This document shows positions 1-12,139 of a stretch of DNA of 64,000 bases, in pieces. Within the stretch, counting starts at the first letter, position 1. Every line of letters starts with the position of its first letter. A program made the translations under genes and the position numbers. A model generated the notes under the pieces. That model was not told the DNA's origin. It made no database searches and saw nothing but the letters and a program-made list of their open reading frames with translations. Origin of the DNA: Phocoena phocoena (lineage: Eukaryota; Chordata; Mammalia; Artiodactyla; Phocoenidae); the NCBI RefSeq assembly GCF_963924675.1, contig NC_089238.1:27137815-27201814 (forward strand), in the 5' to 3' direction.

Positions 1-745
1 AGCGTGGCCAGGTTTCCCCTGCCCACTTGGACCCCAGGAACCTGTTGAGATCCCGGGCCTGATCCTCTGCCCACTGAGGCCCCCTCCAGCTGCAGGGGTC
101 CTGAGGGAGTGGGAGGGAGGGAAGGGGGAGCGAAAGTAAAGGCCAGACCTCTGGGATCGCACCCCTGAGGGGTAACTGGGGAAGGGGAGGAGTTCCTGCA
201 CCCAGGGGGACCCACCCACAGTTAGAGGTCCAGCAGCGATAGGGGAGACCCTGAGGGAGATGGTGGGGGAGGGGCACAAAGGAATGGAAGGGAACGGGGC
301 CAGTGCCTTCCCTCTCCACTTAGCAATCAGGAAGCCTGTTGGGTTCCTGGGCCTAATCCTCTGCCCTCGGAGCCTCCCTCCTGCCTCACAGAGCCCAAGC
401 TCCGCCCCTACACCCCCACCCAGGGCCCCACCTCTACCCTCGGAGACACCCTCTGAGACGCCCTCCAATGTGCTGGGCCTAAACCCCACCCACACACCCT
501 CATCAGGGCCCCACCTCCAAACTCCGGAACTCTACACTCCAGATGCCCTGCTTTCCACGTGCTGCCTCTCCCCCTCTGAGCAGGTCCTAAGCAAAGGCCC
601 TGTCCCCATGCTTGAACGTCCCCCAGCCTAGGCCCAGCCCCACGTTCATACGTCAACCCCCGCACCCACCCAGGTTCCGCCCCACCCTAAACCCCACCCC
701 TGCCTAAGTTCCACACCCACCTAAATTCCACCCCTATAGCCAAGG
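1..745 (+). promoter_or_regulatory. L1 5' UTR / internal promoter region, GC-rich part
   Basis: This GC-rich tract lies upstream of the T-rich leader and ORF1, where an L1 carries its internal RNA polymerase II promoter. About 85 bases near the left edge (about 10-95) reappear diverged at about 303-388. The shared core CCTGTTG...GGGCCT.ATCCTCTGCCC starts at 41 and again at 335, a period of about 294 bases. This suggests the promoter region was built from tandem units, as in rodent L1 monomers. After the cores the units diverge. Several short GCCCC/ACCCC-rich boxes follow at 380-745. The 123-residue frame at 260-631 is compositional, not a gene. Confidence 0.7.
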
Positions 746-1105
746 ATTTTTTTTTTTTCTTTTCTTTTTTCCTCTTTTAGATTGGGGTTCTGTTACCTTG
801 CTGGTTCATTGTTGTTGATTCTTTTATATTTTTATTTTTCCTATTAAATCTTTTATTTTTCTAATTTTATTTTATTCTTTATACTTTGTTAGTGATCTCT
901 CCTTTTGGCTTGTTGCCCCCACGCCCCCCCCCCCTTTTTTTTCTTCTGCTGTGGTTTTATTTTACTTTGTTGCAGTTGTTTCAATTATTGTTTTATTTTT
1001 TGTAATATATTTTTTATCTTTCTAATTTTATTCTGTTTTTTATTGTTTGATATTGTACTGCTCCTTTTTTCTTTCTTTCTTCTTTTTTTTTTTTTTTTTT
1101 TTTAA
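746..1105 (+). repeat. T-rich leader inside the L1 5' UTR
   Basis: This low-complexity stretch of T runs and TTTTATTT-like words lies between the GC-rich 5' UTR and the L1 leader proper, ending in an almost pure T run at 1081-1103. It belongs to the cetartiodactyl L1 5' UTR architecture as I remember it, rather than being an independent poly(T). The hydrophobic frame at 905-1105 is an artefact of T-richness. Confidence 0.7.
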
Positions 1106-1384
1106 CCATGCCATAAAGCTTGTAGGATTTTCGTTCCCAGGCCAGAAGTTGGGCCCGAGCTCCTGTGGTGGGAGTTCTGAGTCCAAACCACTGGACTAAC
1201 AGAGAACCTCAGACACCAGGGAATATCAATCAGAGTGAGGCCTCCCAGAGGTCCTCATCTTAGAAGACCCAGCTCTATCTAACTGCCTGCAAACTTCAGT
1301 GCAGGATGTCTCAGACCAAACAACCAGTAAGACAGGAATACAGCACCACCAAACAACAATAAAAAAATGAAATGACAAAAAAAT

Positions 1385-2263
1385 ATGATACAGACGAAGG
1401 GGCAAGGTAAAAACCTACAAGACCAGATAAATGAAGACAAAATAGGCAACCTACCTGAAAAACAATTCAAAGTAATTATAGTAAAGATGATCCAAAATCT
1501 CAGAAACAGAATGGAAAAAATACAAAAAAACATTTAACAAGGATCTAGAAGAATTAAAGAGCAAGCAAACAGTGATGAACAACACAATTACTGAAATTAA
1601 AAATACTCTAGACGGAATCAGTAACAGAATAACTGAGGCAGAAGAACGGATAAGTGAGCTGGAAGATAAAATGGTGGAAATAACTGCCAGGGAGAAGAAT
1701 AAAGAAAAAAAGATGAAAACAATTGAGGGCAGTCTCAGAGACCTCGGGGACAACATTAAATGCACCAACATTCAAATTTTAGGGGTCCCAGAAGACGAAG
1801 AGAAAAAGAAAGGTTCGGAGAAAATATTTGAAGAGATTATAGTCAAAAACTTTCCTAACATGGGAAAGGAAATAGTCAATCAAGTACAGGAAGCACTGAA
1901 GAGTACCATATAAGATAAACCCAAAGAGAAACACACCAAGATGTGTATTGATCAAACTATCAAAAAATTAAATACAAAGAAAAAATATTAAAAGCAGCAA
2001 GGGAAAATCAATAAATAACATACAAGGAAATCCCCATAAGGTTAACAGTTGATTTTTCAGCAGAAACTCTGCAAGTCAGAAGGGAGTGGTAGGACATATT
2101 TAAAGTGATGAAAGAGAAAAAAATACAACCAAGATTACTCTACCCAGCAAGGACCTCATTCAGATTCAAAAGAGAAACTAAAACCTTTACAGACAAGCAA
2201 AAGCTAAGAGAATTCAGCATCACCAAACCAGCTTTACAACAAATGCTAAAGGAACTTTTCTAG
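1385..2263 (+). pseudogene. L1 ORF1 (ORF1p nucleic-acid chaperone), broken
   Basis: Intact L1 ORF1p is a trimeric RNA-binding chaperone that coats L1 RNA in the cytoplasm. The natural start is taken at the ATG at 1385, because the frame from there runs through the conserved NLPEKQF and MIQNLRNRMEKIQ segment. An extra A in the A run near 1525 shifts the frame and produces a stop at about 1531. Coding then resumes in the frame of 1572-1913. There the coiled coil (ITEAEERISELEDKM) is followed by the start of the RRM-like domain (NIQILGVPEDEEKKK). A point stop at about 1911 (TAA where CAG is usual) cuts the RRM. The C-terminal part, ending in LQQMLKELF, is still recognisable up to the TAG at 2261. 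The reading is disabled by at least one frameshift and one or more stops. Confidence 0.9.
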
Positions 2264-2315
2264 GCAGGAAACACAAGAGAAGGAAAAGACCTAAAATAAC
2301 AAACTCCAAACAATT

Positions 2316-5300
2316 ATGGAAGTGGTAATAGGAACATACATATCAATAATTACCTTAAATGTAAATGGATTAAATGCTCCAACCAAAAGACACAGACTGG
2401 CTGAATGGATACAAAAACAAGCCCCGTACATATGCTGTCTACAAGAGAGCCACTTCAGACCTAGGGACACATACAGATTGAAAATGAGGGGACAGAATAA
2501 GATATTCCATGCAAATGGAAATCAAAAGAAAGCTGGAGTAGCAATTCTCATATCAGACAAAACAAACTTTAAAATAACGACTATTACAAGAGAAAAAGAA
2601 GGACACTACATAATGATCAAAGGATCAATCCAAGAAGACATAACAGTTGTAAATATTTATGCACCCAACATAGGAGCACTTCAATACACAAGGCAAATGC
2701 TAACAACCATAAAAGGGAAAATTGACAGTAACACAAACATAGTAGGGGACTTTAACACCCAACTTTCACCAATGGACAGATCATCCCTAATGAAAATAAA
2801 TAAGGAAACACAAACTTTAAATGACACATTAAACAAGATGGACTTAACTGATATTTATAGGACATTCCATCCAAAAACAACAGAATACACTTTCTTCTCA
2901 AGTGCTCATGGAACATTCTCCAGGATAGATCATATCTTGGGTCACAAATCAAGCCTTGGTAAATTTAAGAAAATTGAAATCGTATCAAGTATCTTTTCCG
3001 ACCACAACACTTTGAGACTAGATATCAATTACAGGAAAAAATCCGTAAAAAAAAATACAAACACATGGAGGCTAAACAATACACTACTTAATAACCAAGA
3101 GATCACTGAAGAAATCAAAGAGGAAATCAAAAAATACCTAGAAACAAATGACAATGAAAACTCGATGACCCAAAACCTATGGGATGCAGCAAAAGTAGTT
3201 CTAAGAGGGAAGTTTATAGCAATACAATCCTACCTCAAGAAACAAGAAAAATCTCAAATAAACAACCTAACCTTACACCTAAAGCAATTAGAGAAAGAAG
3301 AACAAAAACAACCCAGAGTTAGCAGAAGGAAAGAAATCATAAAGATCAGATTAGAAATAAATGAAAAAGAAATGAGGAAACAATAGCAAACATCAGTAAA
3401 ACTAAAAGCAGGTTCTTAGGGAAGGTAAACAGTATTGAAAAACCATTAGCCAGACTCACCAAGAAAAAAAGGGAGAAGACTGAAATCAACAGAATTAGAA
3501 ATGAAAAAGGAGAAGTAACAACTGACACTGCAGAAATACAAAGGATCATGAGAGATTACTACAAGCAACTATATGCCAATAAAATGGACAACCTGGACGA
3601 AATGGACAAATTCTTAGAAAAGCACAAGCTTCCAAGACTGAACGAGGAAGAAGTAGAACATATAAACAGACCAATCACAAGCACTGAAATTGAAACTGTG
3701 ATTAAAAATCTTCCAACAAGCAAAAGCCCAGGACCAGATGGCTTCACAGGCAAATTCTATCCAACATTTAGAGAAGAGCTAACACCTATCCTTCTTAAGC
3801 TCTTCCAAAATATAGCAGGGGGAGGAGCACTCCCAAACTCATTCTATGAGGCCACCATCACCCTGATACCCAAACCATACAAAGATGTCACAAAGAAAGA
3901 AAACCACAGGCCAATATCTCTGTTTAACATAGATGCAAAAATCCTCAACAAAATACTAGCAAACAGAATCCAACAGCACATTAAACGTATCATATGGCAT
4001 GATCAAGTGGGTTTATCCCAGGAATGCAAGGAGTCTTCAATATATGCAAATCAATCAATGTGATACACCATATTAACAAACTGAAGGATAAAAACCATAT
4101 GATCATCTCAATACATGCAGAAAAAGCTTTTGACAAAATTCAACACCCATTTATGATAAAAATTCTCCAGAAAGTAGGCATAGACGGAACCTAACTCAAC
4201 ATAATAAAGGCCATATATGACACACCCACAGCCAACATCGTTCTCAATGGTGAAAATGTGAAACCATTTCCTTTAAGATCAGGAACAAGAAAAGTTGCCC
4301 ACTCTCACCACTATTATTCAACATAGTTTTGGAAGTTTTAGCCATAGCAATCAGAGAAGAAAAAGAAATAAAAGGAATCCAAATCAGAAAGGAAGAGTAA
4401 AGCTGTCACTGTTTGCAGATGACATGATACTATACATAGAGAATCCTAAAGATGCTACCAGAAAACTATGAGAGCTAATCAGTGAATATGGATTATGTAG
4501 CTGGATACAAAATTAATGCAATTAGAACACTTCCTAACACCATACACAAAAATAAACTCAAAATGGATGAAAGACCTAAATGTAAGGCCAGACACTATAA
4601 AATTCTTAGAGGAAAACATAGGCAGAACACTCTATGACATAAATCACAGCAAGATCCTTTTTGACCCACCTCCTAGAGAAATGGAAATAAAAACAAAAAT
4701 AAACAAATGGGACCTAATGAAACTTAAAAGCTTTTGCACAGCAAAGGAAACCATAAACAAGACGAAAAGGCAACCCTCAGAATGGGAGAAAATATTTGCA
4801 AACAAAGCAACTGACAAAGGATTAATCTCCAAAATATACAAGCAGCTTATGCAGCTCAATATCAAAAAAACAAATAACCCAATCCAAAAATGGGCAGAAG
4901 ACCTAAATAGACATTTCTCCCCAAAAGTTATACAGATTGCCAACAAACACATGAAAAGATGCTCAATATCACTAATCATCAGAGAAATGCAAATCAAAAC
5001 TACAGTGAGGTATCACCTCACACCAGTCAGAATGGCCATCATCAAAAATCTACAAACAATAAATGCTGGAGAGGGTGTGGAGAAAGGGAACCCTCTTGCA
5101 TTGTTGGTGGGAATGTAACTTGATACAGCCACTATGGAGAACAGTATGGAGGTCCATTCAAAAACTAAAAATAGAACTACCATATGACCCAACAATCCCA
5201 CTACTGGGCATATACCCTGAGAAAACCATAATTCAAAAAGAGTCATGTACCACATTGTTCATTGCAGCTCTATTTACAATAGCCGGGACATTGAAGCAAC

Positions 5301-5497
5301 CTAAGTGTCCATCAACAGATGAATGGATAAGGAAGATGTGGCACATATATACAGTGGAATATTACTCAGCCATAAAAAGAAACAAAACTGAGTTACTTGT
5401 AGTGAGGTGGATGGACCTAGAGTCTGTCATACAAAGTGAAGTAAGTCAGAAAGAGAAAACCCAATACTGTATGTTACCACATATATATGGAATCTAA
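2316..5497 (+). pseudogene. L1 ORF2 (endonuclease/reverse transcriptase), internally deleted and frameshifted
   Basis: ORF2p nicks target DNA and primes reverse transcription on it. The first frame, 2316-3386, holds the apurinic-like endonuclease domain: NVNGLN near the start, CLQESH, NIYAPN, GDFN, SRIDHIL and a late SDH, all of which look intact. A frameshift near 3370 moves the linker to another frame. The frame 3548-4063 carries the start of the reverse transcriptase ([24 protein letters not shown]). A single-base loss near 4010 breaks it. The FADD active-site motif survives at 4412-4423. Just after, at about 4516, the text jumps to the far C-terminal region. By comparison with the usual 3.8-kb ORF2, about 0.6-0.7 kb (thumb and following) is missing. 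The C-terminal part resumes in the frames 4516-5118 and 5063-5497, ending at the normal stop before the 3' UTR. Confidence 0.93.
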
Positions 5498-5858
5498 AAG
5501 CAAAAAAAATGATTCTGATGAACGTAGGGGCAAGACAGGAATAAAGACACAGACGTAGAGAATGGACTTGAGGACACGGGGAGGGAGAAGGGTAAGCTGG
5601 GACGAAGTGAGAGAGTAGCACTGACATATATACACTACCAAATGTAAAATAGATAGTGGGAAGCAGCTGCATGGCACAGGGAGATTAGCTCAGTGCTCTG
5701 CGACCACCTAGATGGGTGGGATAAGGAGTGTAGGAGGGAGACACAAGAGGGTGGGGATATGCATATGCATATAGCTGATTCACTTTGTTATACAGCAGAA
5801 ACTAACACAACACTGTAAAGCAATTATACACCAATAAAGATGTTAAAAAAAAAAAAAA
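5498..5858 (+). mobile_element. L1 3' UTR and poly(A) tail
   Basis: The tail contains the familiar cetartiodactyl L1 3' wording (GAGGACACGGGGAGGG, GAAGTGAGAGAGT, CTGATTCACTTTGTTATACAG), AATAAA at 5833-5838 and a 14-base A run at 5845-5858. The sequence after it, AAGTGAGCTATC, belongs to the flank. Confidence 0.93.
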
Positions 5859-5859
5859 G

Positions 5860-6190
5860 AAGTGAGCTATCAAGCCACATAAAGATGTGGATAAAACTTA
5901 AAAGTATATTGTTTAGTGAAAGAAGCCATTCTGAAAAGGCTATATTCTGTATGATTCCAGTTATATGTCGTTCAGGGAAAGGTGAAATAATAGAGATACT
6001 AAAAAGGTCAGTGATTGCCAAGAGTTTGGTGGGGAAGAGAGAGAAGTGAATAGATGAAGCACAGGGGATTTTTACGGTGGTAAAAATATCCTGTATGATA
6101 CTGTGATGGTGGATACATGACATCACATGTTTGTAAAAACCCATGGAACTTTACAGCACAAAGTGTCAACCTTAATGTATAACAATTTGA
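5860..6190 (+). mobile_element. Old L1M 3'-end fragment
   Basis: Words typical of mammalian L1M tails can be read in degenerate form: TGTATGATTCCAGTTATATG, a GTGATTGCCAAGAG block, and GATACTGTGATGGTGGATACATGACA followed by AATGTATAACAATTTG. The younger L1 inserted immediately to its left. The boundaries are approximate. Confidence 0.65.
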
Positions 6191-6224
6191 AAAAATTGTT
6201 TAGGATGTCAGAGGATCCCAGGAA

Positions 6225-7711
6225 AGATTGCAGAGTGTAAAAAGAGAATCTTATTGTATAACAAATGTATGAAACAACCTCATTGAAGGGAATGGGGGAA
6301 AAGGTGTTGCCCTAAGTCACTTTGGAAATGGAGTCTGTAAGACTAAAAGCAAAAGGAGCTTCACATAAGCACTGTTTTCTCATTGATAAAGCTGTTTCCA
6401 ATAGGGGTACAGGTTAACAATTCTGATAATGCTATACATGTATATTGGGATTGAACAATTCATTAAATGGGTGGCAGATGGCAGGAGGCAGGTATTTCAT
6501 CGTCGTGGTGGGAATTTACATAATGATCCACGTAGTAATGGATGAGTTAGAGATACCAGTAAGAACTCATGTTTATCTTAAAATAGATAGACATGGTTAC
6601 ATGGAGAAATACTTATAGCTACATGTATATACATGGGTTAATATATACACATATATTCCTCTTCCCTGTCAGCTTAGAGGGTTCAGATGCAATGACACCC
6701 CAGTAGTGTCAAACCCATCTAATGTCCAGATCTTGGTTTCTAAAACCATCTTCCAATCAAAGTAACCAGGGCTTCTTAAAGCAATGGCTGATTCTTGGAC
6801 TGGGAGAAAAAATAAACAAGATGAGCCTGGAGCATCACGTATTGCCAGAAAGTAAGGAAATGCTAAAAAACAAGCAACAACAAAAAAACCTCCAACGCAT
6901 TGATGGACGTATGTCAAGGGGGCACAGGAGCCAACTGAAATAGCACCCAATGGACAAAGCTGAAACAATCTGAGCTAAAAAATAAACTAGTATTGGATTA
7001 TAACCCAAAGTATAAGATAAATATCCATGAGTATATACTGATATAAATAAATATTGAGTAAATTAATAAATGGAGAAGAGCCAAATCTGCCATGAGGAAA
7101 GATTCCAAATAAATTATGTAGATACTTCATCCTCAAGGAGGGGGACATAACTCCCCAGTCTTTAAGCGGGGGCTACACACTGCCTTCCAAAGAGGGCAGT
7201 ATAGAAAGAGGGGGAAATAGTAACTTTATAGTAGAGAAACCTGACAAGCACTGCCTGAGCCAGGTGACCGAGGTCAACATCAACAGCAGTAAGTCATGTT
7301 GATTTTACGTATCCTTGATGTGATGTGATTAAAATGATACTTTATCTCTGTGATCTTCTTCCCCCAAAGCCATGACCCCAATCTAATCATGAGAAAAACA
7401 TCAAACAAATTCCAATCAAGGGACACCCTACAATATATCTGATCAGTCATCCTCAAAACTGTTAACGTCAAGAAAAACAAGGAAAGTCTGAAAAAACTGT
7501 CAAAGCCTAAAGGAGTCTAAGGAGACAGGACAACCAAATGTAACATGGAATCCTGAATGGGATTCTGCAACAGAAAAAGGACACCGGGTGAAAACAAGCG
7601 AAATCTGAATAAACCATGGACTTTAGTTAATAATAATAATGTATCACTATTGGTTCATTAATTGTCCAAACATACCACACTAATATGAGATGTGGTAATA
7701 TAAAAGGGAAA

Positions 7712-7748
<37 letters not shown>

Positions 7749-7835
7749 ATATGGGAACAGCCTATACTACCTGCTCATTTTTCCTGTAAATCTAAAACTA
7801 TACTAAAAAATAAAGCCTGTTGATTAAAAAACAGT
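6225..7835 (+). mobile_element. Old L1M 3' UTR / tail, carrying a (TG)n tract
   Basis: The end of this block reads as an L1M tail: CCTGAATGGGATTCTGCAACAG, AAAAGGACACCGGGTG, AATAAACCATGGACTTTAGTTAATAATAAT, then CTGCTCATTTTTCCTGTAAATCTAAAACTATACTAAAAAATAAA, ending in an A-rich stretch near 7830. The left part (6225-7000) is assigned by continuity only. A TG tract interrupts it at 7716-7746. Confidence 0.6.
7716..7746. repeat. (TG)n microsatellite
   Basis: Uninterrupted TG dinucleotides, about 15 units, lie inside the old L1 tail. Confidence 0.97.
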
Positions 7836-8439
7836 GACAAGACTTGTGAGATGTAGGATACAGCCCAGCCCCAGGTGTCTTAGATTCCTAAGACCCGTAT
7901 CCTTCTGTCATGTGTCAGTTGCCTTGCCTTTTGCCAACATGAACTGTTTCAGTCAAGGCCAGTGCTGTTTGGGATGAGCTGGAAAGCCCGTCACCTAAGT
8001 CACTTCGTAACTCTCCTTATGAGTTGGGCCAATTCTGTACATCCTGCCCATGTCTCTGAATGGTTAGCACTGCTCATGGGCAGAAATGGGAGGTGGGGGG
8101 AAGAGATAGTCTTACCCCCTACAGAGTTTATGGGAAGCTCAGAACATATACCCTATACAACTTAAGCCTCATGTTTATGTCTGGGAATATATTAAATGCC
8201 ATCTGCCTAACCATTTGCCATGTTATAAATTAAGGCGACATCAACAATGCTACAAAGCCAAGGAGCACTCTGCTGTCTTCCAGTTTGATATTAAATGGGT
8301 TTTGTTACCAAACTCTCCTTACAAACATGAAAAGAACAGTTGCAAGCCTTCTGGAGGAGCAGATGGTCCCGGAGGCTTCCCAATGCAGGCTCTCTGAAAG
8401 TTACAGGGTTTCCATTTTCTCTGCTGTAAGAGTTGACTG
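7836..8439. other. Unique sequence, no feature recognised
   Basis: I see no repeat hallmark and no convincing exon. Short open frames here (7962-8165, 8215-8397) have no recognisable domain and no splice context that I can defend. Confidence 0.5.
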
Positions 8440-8600
8440 GGTTATGGTTGCTATGGAGGAGAGCAAACATTCTGTGGATGAGTTTAAACCCTGGCCCTGT
8501 CACTTTCTTGCTGTGTGAACTTGTGTAGGTTATTTAACATCTCGGAATCTCAGTTTTCTCACCTGTAAAATGGGGGGTAAATACATCAACATCAAGATTT
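8440..8600 (+). repeat. MIR SINE fragment
   Basis: The ancient MIR core and right half can be read in sense: CCTGGCCCTGTCACTTTCTTGCTGTGTGAAC, then TTATTTAACATCTCGGAATCTCAGTTTTCTCACCTGTAAAATGGGG. Confidence 0.85.
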
Positions 8601-9109
8601 AAATGAGAAAACTCAGTCTTCTTCTAACTGCTCTTGAGTTACAAGAAATATATTTTACACTGTGACCTAATGTGCATACACGTGCATACACACTCACACA
8701 CCATTGACACAAAGCTTTCATTAGCAAAGATAATCCTTGCAATGGACAATACACTTTGATATTTTCCACTCCACTGTAAACTATTCTAATCTATTCTGCT
8801 TTGTCCTCTTCTCTTTCACAGGTGACCCAGTAAGTCATTTTAGATCCACTACAGGCTTACAATCTGCAGATGAAAAAAACAAAAGCCACAAAGATAGTGT
8901 ATTTATTTATTTACTTACTCACTTTTGAAACATATAAACACATACTGTGTACGTATTGAAAATAAAGTTGGGGGAAAAAAGAAGCCAGACTTTCCTGACA
9001 AAGGAAGTCTGATTTACGTGGTTGCTTTGACCAAGAGGACTGACTTTACTAATTAGATTACATGATGTACTCATAAATTAAATGTATTCATAAATTAAAT
9101 GAGTAAAAT
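8601..9109. other. Unique sequence, no feature recognised
   Basis: There is a short CA-rich patch near 8677-8702 and an A-rich tract near 8965. Nothing else can be assigned. Confidence 0.5.
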
Positions 9110-9215
9110 CAAGATAGTGCATTTAAATACAGAAAAAAGCGCTTGACAGATGAAAGTTATGCAGTAAATGTTAGCAGATGAAATTGCGATTAGTGGTACT
9201 ATTATTGGTTGTGGC
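9110..9215 (+). repeat. MIR 3'-end fragment
   Basis: GCGCTTGACAGATGAAAG...GCAGTAAATGTTAGCAGATG...GGTACTATTATTGG follows the right end of MIR in degenerate form. Confidence 0.55.
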
Positions 9216-9379
9216 AATATGATGTGAAAAGGTAGAATATAAAACCACATCCATCTGTTACCACAAGCCCAGGCAGTAGGCTAGTTCTTTCCTAACCCCC
9301 CCAACCCCAAATTGCATCCACTAACAAAGGCAGTAGCATTTCAGTAATTCAAATGTCCAGCCCAATGCAGTGATCAAAG

Positions 9380-9690
9380 CCCCAGTGCTCCAGGAGGAGC
9401 TTCTCCCCTCCCTCAGCTCCCACAAGGAGCTGTCTCCCACAAGGTCAGCTTCTCTCTCTTCTTCACTTTGCTGCTGTTTCAGAGTCCCCAGCAGGGCTGA
9501 CCCCAGTGCCCATGGCAATGACCTGCTCATTAATGCATCCTGTAGTAGGTTTCTTCCTCTCCCATCTAACCTCCCTATTCCCCTACCAGTGCTTCTTGGG
9601 ATCATCTTCAAAATAAACTACTTACTTGCACTCACATTCTTGTCTCAGGGTCTACTTTTGGGAGAACCCATCCTCAAAGAGTCCCCCGCA
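9380..9690 (+). mobile_element. LTR-like remnant (ERVL-type 3' end)
   Basis: The right end reads AATAAACTACTTACTTGCACTCACATTCTTGTCTCAGGGTCTACTTTTGGGAGAACCCA. This is the familiar polyadenylation/R-U5 end of an old mammalian ERVL LTR (LTR16/LTR33-like by memory). The left boundary is uncertain. The open frames on both strands here are fortuitous. Confidence 0.5.
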
Positions 9691-9739
9691 TTCCATCTAT
9701 CCATAAAGCACCTGCCAAGTCAGCCTCAGAGCAGATAGA

Positions 9740-11320
9740 GGGGTATGAGGACCTATAGACTTACAGAAGCTACTTTCTCTCATGCTGGCTCTGGTCCTTT
9801 CTGGGAACTAGTAAAGATGGTCCTCCCCTTAAGCAGGGATCAAACTTGGGGGCCTAGATGCTTTTCCCCTTTGTCACTTCCTCTTTTTGTGGATGAAGCC
9901 TCTTACCCTACACAGGTCTGAGTGGTGAAGGACTTCTTCCAGTAATGCATGACATCTATCTGTCCTTTTTCTTTTTGTTTCTTTGCCAACTAAATAAACA
10001 AAGTGCTCTGATCTCAAATATGGAATAAATTTATTAACCTATCTTTCTTAAAACATATCTAATATCCTCCCGGTCTAGGAGGGCTACCCCACCCCTAGTA
10101 TAACTCACTGGAGCACCCACAAAACTATATTTCCTTCAGACAGAACGTATCTTTTATCGGGCTTGTGTCTGTGATAATGATGCAGGTGAATTTCATCATT
10201 CCTTTCACCCTACTAGTAATGAACAAATTCACTGTGTATTACTTTGGACTTGATCTCTGGCAAAACACTACAGGAGCAAACAATTTGATTTGTCAACATC
10301 TTTACAAGGGCTCCTCAATCAATGTCACAAATCCAAATTTAAACAGCAAAGTATATTTGACTGCAAGACCCTAGACTGATTAGAGCTCTGAGTTCAGAGA
10401 ATTGCTCCAGACAGGGCAGCAATCAGATTATTAACTCTACTTGAAAATACCCTCTGCTGTCTGGGATTAGCATGCATATTTTGATATAGATCGATAAGCA
10501 ATCTCCTCTCTATAAGAAATGCCTGCAACATTCATTTGGCTGATCAAAGGCAGATATCAGCTGGCTGTGACAGCTAGCTATTGTTTCCCTGCTTTCTTTA
10601 CAGAAGAGCCTCTCTTAAAAAAATTCTCTGGTTCTTTTTCAGCTAATAGTGGAAGCCAAGAGAGAGCCACAAAATCCCATCTTCTTCTCCATACTGAAAC
10701 ACAATTAGTGCAGAGGGGATTCGAGGTTTTTTTGAGCTAACTTAACCCATCTCCACTGTGTTCACTGACAAGAAATGGCAAGTTTCTTCTCCCTCATTCC
10801 CCCATTCCCTTCCTGTCTGGCATATTTTTCACAGGCATAGTGGTCCCAGTCCGGGACTGTTAGAAGGATAGGTCCCATCCTTGCCACCTAGTTGCTTCCT
10901 TGGTGAGGTCAAAGTTCATATGTGAAACCTCTGATACTGTTTTGAACTAGTCAACTCAGCTTTGGATTCTGGTTGTGGGCATGGAATTGACTTATTGCTT
11001 CGAAGGCTGTTATTTAGTCCCTTAAGCTTTATCTCTCTCCCTGCTTCTGTTATAAAATGTCATTGTCTTGTTGAAAACCATTTTTATTCCTATTCTCTGT
11101 TTTCTCCATCTCAAACTCTTTTCCCCTCAACTAAACCTTTCCTGTACAACTAACTCAGTAATGAAAACCTAACTTACACATCAATTGTTTTCTTCTGTCC
11201 AAAGATCCCAATTAATAAAAGCAAGATACAGTCCCTCTAAAGACAAATCGCTAAGTGACAAGTGCAGGTTACAGAATAGTTTGCACGGCATGATTTAGCT
11301 TTTATTTAAAAAACAAAAAT
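9740..11320. other. Unique sequence, no gene recognised
   Basis: Ordinary AT-leaning single-copy-looking DNA. The short frames at 10165-10374, 10519-10740 and 10962-11153 show no domain, and I saw no coherent exon series. Confidence 0.5.
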
Positions 11321-11334
11321 AGGCTTGTGTTTAT

Positions 11335-11450
11335 ATGTATGTACATATATTCACTACATACATACATGTTCACTATGCATATGCATATACACACAAATAA
11401 ACACACACATATATAAACACACATAAATGCACACACACATATATGAGAAC
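11335..11450. repeat. Degenerate (CA/TA)n low-complexity tract
   Basis: Alternating ACACAC, ATATAT and ACATGC-like words (TATGTATGTACATATAT, ACACACACATATATAAACACAC) form a mixed purine-pyrimidine alternating tract. Confidence 0.85.
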
Positions 11451-11459
11451 ATCCTATAG

Positions 11460-12139
11460 TCACTGATTATAGAGGATAGATTAATGGGGGACTTAGATTC
11501 TGCTTACCCGTTTCTGTTCTCTTTGAATTTTGAAAGCTTTGTGTTATAATTCAGGAAAAGAACTGCTTTATGAATGAGAATCAGAGATGTCCCACATACT
11601 CTCACTGTGCATATGTCCTGATTTGTTCTTAAACGTCAGCATGTTTGCCGTAGATCGTAAGGTCCCTGAAATCACGTTTTGATGGCTCGCTCTCTGTGAG
11701 CACATCACCAGGCTCGTGTCAACAATAGGGCAGCTGCTAAGTGTGTGCTAGGTGGGTGGTGATGTACTCTTAAGGATTATTTGATTTGTTTTAAAACCTC
11801 ACTAATCTGAATGGATTGTGGGGGAGTACAGCCCCAGTGAGTGAAAATCTGCGTTTTAATATGGTTGAAAATAAATCCCCTTGGAACAGAGTCCCAAGGT
11901 ATGCCTGAAACCACACAAATAGAGAATATTCAGGTGGTTGCCATTGGACACTGTTGTCATAAAAGGTAAAAGTATGCAATAACATCTAATTTTATAATAC
12001 TTCGAATTTTGAAGTACTTAAAACAGTGAGTATTTTCTTGAAATATTTATTTTTTTCTGTCTGGAAAAGGGATATGATAAGCCTAAGCCTTGTCCAAGTA
12101 ACTTCAAATGCTTTCTAAACGGGATTTAGGGACGTACTT
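11460..12139. other. Unique sequence, no feature recognised
   Basis: No repeat or coding signal identified. Confidence 0.5.

Larger units (their letters stand above)
1..5858 (+). mobile_element. L1 (LINE-1) retrotransposon, nearly full length but dead
   Basis: The parts follow L1 order: GC-rich 5' UTR (1-745), T-rich leader (746-1105), second 5' UTR part (1106-1384), ORF1 (1385-2263), short spacer, ORF2 (2316-5497), 3' UTR (5498-5844) with AATAAA at 5833, and a poly(A) at 5845-5858. The wording of the ORFs and 3' UTR matches cetartiodactyl L1. The element probably starts left of the window, so its 5' target-site duplication cannot be seen. It is inactivated by stops, frameshifts and an internal ORF2 deletion. 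It is clearly younger than the L1M fragments around it because its ORFs are still readable over hundreds of codons. Confidence 0.95.

Noticed and set aside
260..631. 123-residue open frame in GC-rich DNA at the left edge
   Set aside because: It lies in the L1 5' UTR, is proline/serine-rich from composition, and has a comparable frame on the other strand.
905..1105. Hydrophobic 66-residue frame that looks like membrane segments
   Set aside because: It comes from the T-rich L1 leader; F and L codons are unavoidable in T runs.
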